Origin: Paenibacillus daejeonensis DSM 15491
Lineage (GTDB): Bacteria > Bacillota > Bacilli > Paenibacillales > Paenibacillaceae
Direction: 5' to 3'
DNA length: 64,000 nucleotides
Assembly: GCF_000378385.1 (NCBI RefSeq)
Contig: NZ_KB899672.1
Location: 1 to 64,000 of the forward strand
The position numbers were made by a program, and so were the translations under genes. Of this stretch, positions 6,508-14,006 are shown in pieces. Positions within the stretch are counted from its first letter, which is position 1, and each line of letters opens with the position of its first letter. A model generated the notes under the pieces. The model was not told the origin of the DNA, made no database searches, and worked only from the letters and a program-made list of their open reading frames with translations.

Positions 6508-8670
6508 ATGACTTGGTGGAAGGACAATAATCTACGGTTGATTCAGAACAATCTTCGGGAGATCGACGCCGCTATGGACGTGGACCGGCTGATCGCACAG
6601 GTGAAGGCATTCGGCGCGAATACCTTGATGGTCAATGCTGGGGGGATCTTCGCCTTTTATCCGTCCAAGCTGCGTTATCATCACGTGACGCCATATCTGA
6701 AGGGCGATCTGCTGGGCGAGATGATTGAGAAGGCACGGGCTGCGGGCCTGCGGTTGATCGCCCGGTTCGACTTCAGCAAAGCCCATGAGTCCATCTACCG
6801 GCAGCGGCCGGAATGGTTCTACCGCTCGGAGGAGGGCAAAATCGTCAATTACGGCGGGATTGTTCATACCTGCCTCAACGGCGGCTACCAGCAGCAGTAC
6901 GCCATGGAGATTCTGGACGAAGCGCTGACCCTGTACGAGCCCGATGGGGTGTTCTTCAATATGTTCGGGTATCAGAATTGGGACTACAGCGGCAATTATT
7001 ACGGCCTCTGCCACTGCGCCAGCTGTCGCCGCCGCTTCATGGAGCTGCATGGGATGGAGCTGCCGCCAAGTGCAGAACGGGGGACGGAGCGGCAGCTTGC
7101 TTACCTCGCATTTCAGCGGGAGACGGCCGTTGATATGCTGGACCGCATTCATGCGCACATCAAGCGGCTGCGTCCAGAAGCAGCTATCAGCACGTATCAT
7201 ACACACAAGGTCGATATCGTCCGTCACGAATCGAACACGTCGCTGCGCGCACCTCACCCCAGATGGCAATACACGGCAGCTGTGAATATCATGCCGGTGG
7301 CGGGCGGCTACGAGGGCAAGCTGTCGAGCAATTGCTCCATTAATGCTATCGATTTGACGTACCGGTTCACTGGCGTTTCCCGCTATGAGACGGAGCAGCG
7401 GCTGTATGAAAGTCTGCTGAGCGGCTCGGGTCTAGACTTCTGCATCATCGGCGTATTTGAGGACTATCCGGACCGGGAGAATTACACCGCCGTATCCTCA
7501 GTTTTTGCTCTGCATCAGGCCAATGAGCAGTTGTACGGCAAGGGGCGCCCTGTCGTCGATGTCGTCCTGGTCAAGCCTGCGCCCGGTCCGCTGGCGCGGC
7601 ATCGGGAATATCTGGGGCTATTCAAAATGCTCAAGGAGAGCCATCTGCTCTTCGAAGTCATCGATCAGAGCCGCCTGGAGCGCCTGGAAGAGAGCGGCGC
7701 CGGGCTAGTGCTGCTGCCGGGAATTGCCGCGCTCACCAATACCGAGCTAGCGCAGCTGACAGCGGCGCAGCGGCGGGGAATGCAGCTGCTCGCCACCGGC
7801 GGGGCGTTGTTCGGACAGGCGGAGGCGCTGCAGCAGCTGTTCGGTGCGACGCCGGATGCGGTGCTGGAGGACACGCTGGCTTCCTATGTACGGGTGGATG
7901 ATAAGGAGTTGGCCCCGGAGCTGACCGAGCGGGATTGGGTCATTGTGGACGGTCCGTTCACGGCGGTCACGTTCGGGACGGAGACGGAGCGAAAGCTACC
8001 GTATATTGCGCCGTCCTCCTTTGGCCCGCCGGAGCGTGCCTACGGCCATGTCGAGTCGGAACGCTGTGGTCTGGGGCTGACGCCGCCGTCCGCTGAGGGC
8101 GCGGGCGGCAGTGGCTACATCGGCTGGAACGTTGGCGAGTTATATTATGCGCAAGGCTTCGCGGATCACCGTCACCTTGTGGCGGGCGCCATCCGAAAAC
8201 TGCTAGGCAATCAACTCTCCCTTCGCACAAACGCTCACCCAAGCGTGCAGATGTCCTTGTATCAACTCCCGGACGGCTCGCAGCTGCTGCAGCTGCTCAA
8301 TGGCTCGGGCTTTAACGGGACGACGTACGAGGAGCCCTTGGAGCAGCGCAACCTCACGGTCGATCTGCTTGGTTGGACCGGTGCAAGCGGAGGCCTCACG
8401 ACCGCGTCGACCGGATCGGCTGGTGAAGTCGGAGGCATCAGGGTCCGGCAGCTGCAGCGGGAAGCGAAGCAGGCTGGAGCTGGAACAGAAAGGGAGGTCT
8501 CCCTGGGGGTGCAGAGCTCGGGTCTGGAGACGGCCAAAGCCGCTCTGCACGGTGAAGGAGTGCCTGTCGAGGACGACTCGGCACCGGTCTTGCAGCCGGG
8601 AGCAGACGGCTTGCTAACGCTGGAGATTCCGTCGCTAGGCGTGTATGCCGCATATCATCTTACGACGTAG
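6508..8670 (+). CDS. glycosidase-like protein (GHL6 barrel plus beta-galactosidase-trimerisation-like domain), paralogue A
   Basis: 720 residues. The N-terminal ~330 residues look like a TIM barrel of the hypothetical glycosyl hydrolase 6 type: ANTLMVNAGGIFAFYPS near 35, GLRLIARFDFSKA near 85, YEPDGVFFNMFGYQNW near 148 and the CHCASCRRRF cysteine cluster near 170. Residues about 350-450 resemble the glutamine-amidotransferase-like trimerisation domain of GH42 enzymes. The C-terminal part is low complexity between 620 and 690. Good ribosome site (GAAGGGG). The gene after it is a diverged copy. Substrate is unknown; a cytosolic saccharide or glycoside is likely because there is no signal peptide. 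Confidence 0.75.
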   Translation: MTWWKDNNLRLIQNNLREIDAAMDVDRLIAQVKAFGANTLMVNAGGIFAFYPSKLRYHHVTPYLKGDLLGEMIEKARAAGLRLIARFDFSKAHESIYRQRPEWFYRSEEGKIVNYGGIVHTCLNGGYQQQYAMEILDEALTLYEPDGVFFNMFGYQNWDYSGNYYGLCHCASCRRRFMELHGMELPPSAERGTERQLAYLAFQRETAVDMLDRIHAHIKRLRPEAAISTYHTHKVDIVRHESNTSLRAPHPRWQYTAAVNIMPVAGGYEGKLSSNCSINAIDLTYRFTGVSRYETEQRLYESLLSGSGLDFCIIGVFEDYPDRENYTAVSSVFALHQANEQLYGKGRPVVDVVLVKPAPGPLARHREYLGLFKMLKESHLLFEVIDQSRLERLEESGAGLVLLPGIAALTNTELAQLTAAQRRGMQLLATGGALFGQAEALQQLFGATPDAVLEDTLASYVRVDDKELAPELTERDWVIVDGPFTAVTFGTETERKLPYIAPSSFGPPERAYGHVESERCGLGLTPPSAEGAGGSGYIGWNVGELYYAQGFADHRHLVAGAIRKLLGNQLSLRTNAHPSVQMSLYQLPDGSQLLQLLNGSGFNGTTYEEPLEQRNLTVDLLGWTGASGGLTTASTGSAGEVGGIRVRQLQREAKQAGAGTEREVSLGVQSSGLETAKAALHGEGVPVEDDSAPVLQPGADGLLTLEIPSLGVYAAYHLTT

Positions 8671-8735
8671 CAGGAGCAGGGCGGCTCAGCCGCCACGAAG
8701 ACACGACAGAAGATACGACAAAGGAGAGGAAGCCA

Positions 8736-10778
8736 ATGTCTAACTCGCTGTGGTGGCATGAGCCGCTGCGCATCATTCAGCCCAATATGCAGGTGAAGGA
8801 CACGCATCGTATCGACCCGCCCAAGCTGGCCCGCCAGCTCAAGGAGATGGGGGCGAATACGATCGTGTTTAATGTCGGGGGCATCTATGCCTGGTATCCG
8901 TCGAAGGTTCCGCACCACCACGTGAATGAATACTTGCCAGCACAGAATCAGGGTGATTTACTGCAGGAAATGATAACCGAGCTTCACAAGGAAGGGCTGC
9001 GATTCGTCGCACGGTATGATTTCAGCAAGGCTGACGATGCCGTCTATTACCAGCGGCCGGATTGGTTCGTGCGCGAGGCGGGCGGGGAGCCGCAGATCAT
9101 CGGGGCGAAGCGGCCGGGCAACTGGTCGCTGCTGATGGCGACCTGCATTAATACGGGCTACCGCAACGAGGAGCTGGCTGTGCCGGTGCTGGAGGAGTCA
9201 CTCTCCGCCTATTATATTGACGGCGTGTTCTTCAACAATCCAGGCACGATCTTCTGTCGCTGTGAGCGCTGTCGCGAAGGCTACCAGGCATTGTATGACA
9301 AGCCGCTGCCGGAGCAGCGGAGTGAGGTGGAGCGAGCCTGGTTCTCCGTCTGTCTGCGCCGCAACATGGAGCTGCTCCAAGGCACGGTGAAGCGGGTGCG
9401 ACCTGAGGCGCCGGTGCTTGGCTACTACAATCTGTTTAACGAGCGTCTGGAGGATCGTAAGGCTGGCAGCGATCTGCTCTGCACGGAGCCGCAGAATGTG
9501 CTGTCGCTGGGCCATCAGCGGATACCGGAGTTCTGGAAGCCGGCGCTCAGTGTGAAGCTCGGGCGCTCGCGCTCGGCGTCTGCCCCGCCGCTCGGCATTG
9601 TCCACTCCTGCCCTGGCATGGATTGGCGCCATACGGGATTGCCGCCAGCGGAATATGCCTTCTGGCTGGCCCAAGTGCCTGCCTACGGCGGCCAGATCTG
9701 GCACTCGCTGACCGGCGTGCCAGATACGATCCGCGACAAGCGGATTCTCCGCATCGTGACGGAGCATAACCGGCGCGAGGCCATCGTGGCTGAACCGATG
9801 CGCGGGGCGGAGCCGCTGGCGGATACGGCGCTGCTGTGGGGCTCCGGCCGAGCGGTTGAGGGCTGGGCCGACGGGCTGGTGAACCGGCAGATTCCCTTCG
9901 ATCTGCTAACGGACGATCAAGACAGCGCCGCGCTGGACCGTTACCGCGCGCTCATTGTGCCTGCCGGGCATTCCGCAGACAGTGCAGCCATTGCCCGTTG
10001 GCGCGGCTATGCGGAGCGGGGCGGCCTGCTGATCGTTGAGGGCCGACTGCAGGGAGAAGGTGCGGCCGAGTTGCTCGGTATCGAGCCATTGGTGACGATG
10101 AGCGAGCCGCTACATGCCAGCTACCTGCGCTTCGAGGGCACAGATAACCCGCTGCAGCGCGGTATGGAGGAGACGGAGCTGATTGCTTTTGGCGGAGTGG
10201 TTGCTTATTGCAAGCTCTTGCCTGGCGCGAAGGCACTCGCGACGCTGGTGCCGCCCTTCTCGCCGCCGGAGAGCGTGGGGGCGCCGCCCGAGCGGGCATC
10301 GCTGCCAGTGGAGCGGACTGACCTGCCGCTAGCGGTGCACCATCCGCTTGGCCAGGGCGGCGTGCTGTATCTCCCGTTCGCATTCAGCGAGCTTCTGGAC
10401 GAATACCGGCTCGGGGAGCATTACCGGCTGCTGGACAATCTGCTGGACCTGGGCGATCCGCAGCGCAAGCTGCTCTCGGTGACGCGAATCATCGGACTCC
10501 AAGCCAGCCTGTACCGGAACGGCTCGGGTGTTATGCTGCATGTCGTGAATGGCACAGGCCGCCGGCCGCTGTCAGAGGCGGTGCCGCTGCACGGGATTGA
10601 AGTCCGGCTGCCGCGGCGCCTGGTGCCAGCAGCCCCATCGGCGGTAGGGCTGCTGGAGAACGGGCCGCTGGAGCTGTGGACCGAAGGGGAGGATCTGGTC
10701 ATTACGCTGCCGCGACTTGAGGTATGGGAAGCGGTGCAGGTGGATTCGGAACAGAAGCTAACCGGAGGGAGCAGATGA
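8736..10778 (+). CDS. glycosidase-like protein (GHL6 family), paralogue B
   Basis: 680 residues with the same plan as the previous gene: GANTIVFNVGGIYAWYPSK, GLRFVARYDFSKADDA, YIDGVFFNNPG and the cysteine pair CRCERC, then an amidotransferase-like domain with LIVPAGHSAD near 405. The two proteins share the barrel motifs but diverge after residue 330. CxxC-type clusters at the same place in both could bind a metal. A hairpin GGGCGGCT-CAGCCGCC lies in the 65-bp gap between the genes. AAGGAGAGG precedes the ATG. No signal peptide is seen. Confidence 0.75.
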   Translation: MSNSLWWHEPLRIIQPNMQVKDTHRIDPPKLARQLKEMGANTIVFNVGGIYAWYPSKVPHHHVNEYLPAQNQGDLLQEMITELHKEGLRFVARYDFSKADDAVYYQRPDWFVREAGGEPQIIGAKRPGNWSLLMATCINTGYRNEELAVPVLEESLSAYYIDGVFFNNPGTIFCRCERCREGYQALYDKPLPEQRSEVERAWFSVCLRRNMELLQGTVKRVRPEAPVLGYYNLFNERLEDRKAGSDLLCTEPQNVLSLGHQRIPEFWKPALSVKLGRSRSASAPPLGIVHSCPGMDWRHTGLPPAEYAFWLAQVPAYGGQIWHSLTGVPDTIRDKRILRIVTEHNRREAIVAEPMRGAEPLADTALLWGSGRAVEGWADGLVNRQIPFDLLTDDQDSAALDRYRALIVPAGHSADSAAIARWRGYAERGGLLIVEGRLQGEGAAELLGIEPLVTMSEPLHASYLRFEGTDNPLQRGMEETELIAFGGVVAYCKLLPGAKALATLVPPFSPPESVGAPPERASLPVERTDLPLAVHHPLGQGGVLYLPFAFSELLDEYRLGEHYRLLDNLLDLGDPQRKLLSVTRIIGLQASLYRNGSGVMLHVVNGTGRRPLSEAVPLHGIEVRLPRRLVPAAPSAVGLLENGPLELWTEGEDLVITLPRLEVWEAVQVDSEQKLTGGSR

Positions 10779-10803
10779 GCATGAAGGTAAAGGAGGCGAA
10801 ATC

Positions 10804-11811
10804 ATGACACGGAGAACGATCCTTGCCGGCTGCGGGAGCATGGGCTCCCGTTGGCTGGACTATGCAAGGGGCCGGAATGACCTGGAGCTGGTCGGGCTGG
10901 TGGATGTGCGCCCAGAAAGCGCCCAGGCGCTGAATGAACGGCAGGGCTTATCGCTGCCGGTCTATACGTCGGTGGCAGAGGCAGTGCCTGCGGTGCAGGC
11001 GGAGCTGCTGCTGGACACGTCGATCCCCGAGGCCCATGCGCCCAATGCGATGACGGCCATGGCGAGTGGGTGCGATGTCATCATGGAGAAACCGCTGGCC
11101 GTCACGATGGCGCAGGCCAATGAGTTGGCCGCTGTGGCCGAGCGGACAGGGCGGTTCTGCGCCGTTATGCAGAACAGGCGCTATACCAAGGAGATCCGTT
11201 CGCTCAAGCAGGATCTGGATACGGGGATTATTGGCAAGCCTGTGCTGCTGACGGCGGATTTTTTCCTGGGTCCGCACTTTGGCGGGTTCCGGGAGGAGAT
11301 GGATGATCCACTGCTGCTCGATATGGCGATTCATACGTTTGATGCGGCCCGCTATCTGATCGGTACGAAGCCGTTATCCGTGTACTGCCACAGCTTCAAC
11401 CCGCATGGTTCATGGTACAAAGGTGACTCCACAGCCGTCTGTATCTTCGAATTCGAGGGTGGGGCGGTATTCCAATATAACGGGAGCTGGAGCGCGCTTG
11501 GACATACCACCTCCTGGGAAGGCAGTTGGCGCATTGGCGGGACGGCCGGCTCAGCCCTGTGGAACGGCGATTCGACGGCGCTGTACCGGACAGCGGACGG
11601 TGGCGAGGATCGGCAGGGTGAGCTTCATTGGCAGGGACCCGAGCGCCGGGACGCCTGCTTGAATGAAATGCTGGAGGCGCTGGCAAGCGGCCGCCGTTCG
11701 GAGACGGACATTCTGGATAACCGCCTCAGCGTGGCCATGATGCTCGGTGCAATGGAGAGCGTGCGGCAGGGCCGGAGAATCGAACTGGAGGCTTTTGCCC
11801 GAGAGAAATAG
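10804..11811 (+). CDS. Gfo/Idh/MocA family NAD(P)-dependent oxidoreductase
   Basis: 335 residues. The N-terminal Rossmann segment is RTILAGCGSMGSRWLDYA, followed by the family hallmark EKPLAVT near 94-100 and a C-terminal alpha/beta dimerisation domain with LLDMAIHTFDAARYL, which holds the catalytic-type histidine. It closes a three-gene unit with the two glycosidase-like genes (25-bp gap, AAGGAGG ribosome site), so it probably oxidises or reduces a sugar released by them. Related enzymes act on inositol, 3-keto-glycosides and sugar acids. Confidence 0.9.
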   Translation: MTRRTILAGCGSMGSRWLDYARGRNDLELVGLVDVRPESAQALNERQGLSLPVYTSVAEAVPAVQAELLLDTSIPEAHAPNAMTAMASGCDVIMEKPLAVTMAQANELAAVAERTGRFCAVMQNRRYTKEIRSLKQDLDTGIIGKPVLLTADFFLGPHFGGFREEMDDPLLLDMAIHTFDAARYLIGTKPLSVYCHSFNPHGSWYKGDSTAVCIFEFEGGAVFQYNGSWSALGHTTSWEGSWRIGGTAGSALWNGDSTALYRTADGGEDRQGELHWQGPERRDACLNEMLEALASGRRSETDILDNRLSVAMMLGAMESVRQGRRIELEAFAREK

Positions 11812-11825
11812 ACCTGAAGACGAAT

Positions 11826-11851
11826 CGCTCGCGTTGCGGGCGGTTTTTTTT
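11826..11851 (+). terminator. rho-independent terminator
   Basis: CGCTCGC pairs with GCGGGCG over a three-base loop and is followed by an eight-base T-run. It ends the glycosidase/oxidoreductase unit. Confidence 0.85.
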
Positions 11852-11894
11852 ACGTTTACAATATGGAGTACAACCAAAACCGGAGGTGAAGCGC

Positions 11895-12521
11895 ATGGAA
11901 GAGAAAATGGCCGGGCAGACCCCCTATGAAGGAAAGCGTCTTTGGCTCGCACAACTAATCTCACGGTTATCCAATCCTCTGTATGTTGCGCCTCCGTTAT
12001 TTCTAATCGTGGCGGTCCTCACCGCGCCGAGTTTGTGGGTAGGACTGGTTTGGTCAGCGGTGATCGGCATTGGTATCTCCGTTGTGCCGATTCTTTTCAT
12101 CCGCCGCGGGGTGCGGCAGGGCACTTATTCCAATGTTCATGTCAGCCGGAGGGAGCAGCGGTTTGTGCCGTTTGTGTTCACCGTCCTCTGCATGGTCATC
12201 GTGCTTGTACTGCTCTTCTTCCTGCAGGCGCCGATAGAGCTGTTGGCGACGGTTACTGCGATGATCGTCACGCTGCTTGCGGCGTTAGCGATTACCCAGT
12301 GGGCCCGCTGGAAAATAAGCCTGCACCTGATTGGTCTCTCAGGAGCGCTGACGACGATGGCCGTTGTAATTGAGCCCGTACTGTCCCTTTCCTTTGTCCT
12401 GCTGGCGGTCATCGGCTGGGCCCGGTGGAAGGTGCGCGCACACACCATTGGCCAGATCTGTGCAGGCAGTCTGCTCGGCTGCTTGGCTCCGCTGAGCGTG
12501 TATCAGCTGTTCGGGCTTTAA
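11895..12521 (+). CDS. polytopic membrane protein, PAP2-phosphatase-like
   Basis: About 208 residues with five or six hydrophobic helices. The blocks ARWKISLHLIGLSG and ARWKVRAHTIGQICAGSLLG resemble the second and third PAP2 motifs of atypical membrane phosphatases (histidines in matching places), but the classical PSGH triplet is absent, so activity is uncertain. I start at ATG 11895, which is 8 bp after CGGAGG; an in-frame GTG at 11886 overlaps that site. It is 55 bp before an AbrB-type membrane protein on the same strand. Confidence 0.6.
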   Translation: MEEKMAGQTPYEGKRLWLAQLISRLSNPLYVAPPLFLIVAVLTAPSLWVGLVWSAVIGIGISVVPILFIRRGVRQGTYSNVHVSRREQRFVPFVFTVLCMVIVLVLLFFLQAPIELLATVTAMIVTLLAALAITQWARWKISLHLIGLSGALTTMAVVIEPVLSLSFVLLAVIGWARWKVRAHTIGQICAGSLLGCLAPLSVYQLFGL

Positions 12522-12576
12522 CAGCTCTAACTTCTTAGCCCTGCTAAGCAAGCAAATGATAACCACAGGAGGCAAC

Positions 12577-13659
12577 ATGCAACAGTCCCTACTACGAACC
12601 TTGCTTACGGCAGCCATCGCCGTCTGTGGCGGTCTGCTGTTCCAATATCTTCACATCCCCGTGCCCTGGCTGCTTGGTCCGATGTCGTCGGTCTTCGTAG
12701 CGTCTCTATTGATTCGCAGCGAGCAGGCCCGGCCGCACTGGTTGCCAAGCCTGCGCAATACCGGCATGATAATTGTCGGGTATGCGATCGGACTCTCATT
12801 CACGAGGGAAGCGCTCATCCAGATTGTCCGGCAGCTGCCGACGATGATTGTATTGTCCATTCTGCTGATGGGACTCTGTATGCTGCTCGCCTTGCTGAGC
12901 ATGAGGTTGGCCCGCATCGATCTGCCAACAGCGATGCTCAGCAGCGTGCCTGGCGGGCTATCCCAGATGGTAACCTTGGCCGAGGAAATGCGCGGCGTCA
13001 ATCTGACGACAGTCACGGTCTTCCAGGTGGTGCGGGTTCTGCTCATTGTATTGCTGGTGCCGCTGCTGGTGGTTAGCCCCTTGTTCAGCACTGCGGCGGG
13101 AGGGGGCTCAGAGCTTCCGGGAGCGGTACCTGTTGGACTCAGTCCCGTGCTGGGCCTTTTCATTCTCTGTGGGGTGCTGATGATCGCACTCGGGCTGCGG
13201 ATCCGGATGCCCAACGCGTATATGGTGGGGCCGATCCTGAGCACGGCGCTGCTGGTTCAACTCGGGGTAGCGGGGCCCGAGCCCTCAACACCGGTGCTGC
13301 AGATTGCGCAGCTATTGATTGGTGTCTATGTCGGGCTGCTGCTCAAGCCGTCCCAGGCGCAGAAAAAACTGCGTTTGCTATTGACTGCAATACTGACGAG
13401 CCTGCTGTTGATTGGCGGCAGTCTGGGCCTCAGCGAGGTGGTCGGGATGATGCACGGCCTCGATCATATTACGGGCTTCCTGGCGATGGCGCCGGGCGGC
13501 ATGGATCAGATGAGTATTATTGCTCACGAAGTGGATGCCGACTTGTCCATTGTTTCCGCCTACCAGCTGTTCCGCTTGTTTTTCGTCTTCTTCGTGATTT
13601 CCCCTCTGCTCCAGCTTCTCTTCCGCCGGGTTTACGGCTCGCGGATGAAGAGCTCTTAA
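12577..13659 (+). CDS. AbrB-family (COG3180) membrane protein
   Basis: About 360 residues, ten or so hydrophobic segments, and an internal duplication: GGLLFQYLHIPVPWLLGPM in the first half is echoed by ALGLRIRMPNAYMVGPIL in the second, the hallmark of AbrB-duplication proteins (Pfam 05145). MLSSVPGGLSQMVTLAEE and MAPGGMDQMSIIAHEVDAD are the two repeated loops. These are often misnamed ammonia monooxygenase or transcriptional regulator; the topology fits a transporter. ATG 12577 follows AGGAGG; the longer reading from 12556 lacks its own site. Confidence 0.85.
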   Translation: MQQSLLRTLLTAAIAVCGGLLFQYLHIPVPWLLGPMSSVFVASLLIRSEQARPHWLPSLRNTGMIIVGYAIGLSFTREALIQIVRQLPTMIVLSILLMGLCMLLALLSMRLARIDLPTAMLSSVPGGLSQMVTLAEEMRGVNLTTVTVFQVVRVLLIVLLVPLLVVSPLFSTAAGGGSELPGAVPVGLSPVLGLFILCGVLMIALGLRIRMPNAYMVGPILSTALLVQLGVAGPEPSTPVLQIAQLLIGVYVGLLLKPSQAQKKLRLLLTAILTSLLLIGGSLGLSEVVGMMHGLDHITGFLAMAPGGMDQMSIIAHEVDADLSIVSAYQLFRLFFVFFVISPLLQLLFRRVYGSRMKSS

Positions 13660-13679
13660 TCGTATCAGACCCATTCTAT

Positions 13680-13699
13680 GGGGGACCTCCAGGTCCCCC
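13680..13699 (+). terminator. strong hairpin after the AbrB-type gene
   Basis: GGGGGACCT and AGGTCCCCC form a perfect 9-bp stem with a two-base loop 21 bp past the stop. The following sequence (GCTCTCACATTTT) is only weakly T-rich, so termination efficiency is uncertain. Confidence 0.55.
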
Positions 13700-13739
13700 G
13701 CTCTCACATTTTCGCCACACCTTATTATTCCCAGCACCC

Positions 13740-14000
13740 GACTTTGGTTTCGCGGTTTAATCGCCCCTTGTTCTCGTTTAAAGAGTAAGGAAGTGTAACT
13801 TTCACCCGTATGCGGCTCTTGCGGCGTCATGTTGGCGCTGGACAAGGGCCAGGGGTTGGGCGGCTAAATTCTGGCACTCCGTTCTCAGTTGGAGAACGGC
13901 ATCCAGGCATAACCATTTAGAACGGAGAGATAAGACGATCGCCGTGGTCGATCGAACCATGCAGAGCCGCCTGTCCCAATCCATTACAGAAAGGGGCGAC
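13740..14000 (+). promoter_or_regulatory. structured leader of the cation ATPase gene
   Basis: This 260-bp gap holds no supported gene but has strong stems. CCGTTCTC (13879-13886) pairs perfectly with GAGAACGG (13892-13899). The same segment, as CTCCGTTCT (13877-13885), also pairs perfectly with AGAACGGAG (13919-13927), so the two structures exclude each other. A CGATCG/CGATCG stem follows near 13936-13954. This resembles a cis-regulatory switch before an ion pump. The signature bases of the manganese (yybP-ykoY) and magnesium (M-box) riboswitches were not found. Confidence 0.4.
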
Positions 14001-14006
14001 TGACAT

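Noticed and set aside
13740-14000. yybP-ykoY manganese or M-box magnesium riboswitch before the P-type ATPase
   Set aside because: The conserved GGGGAGUA/CGAGACC elements of the former and the core of the latter are not present; only unnamed stems are seen.
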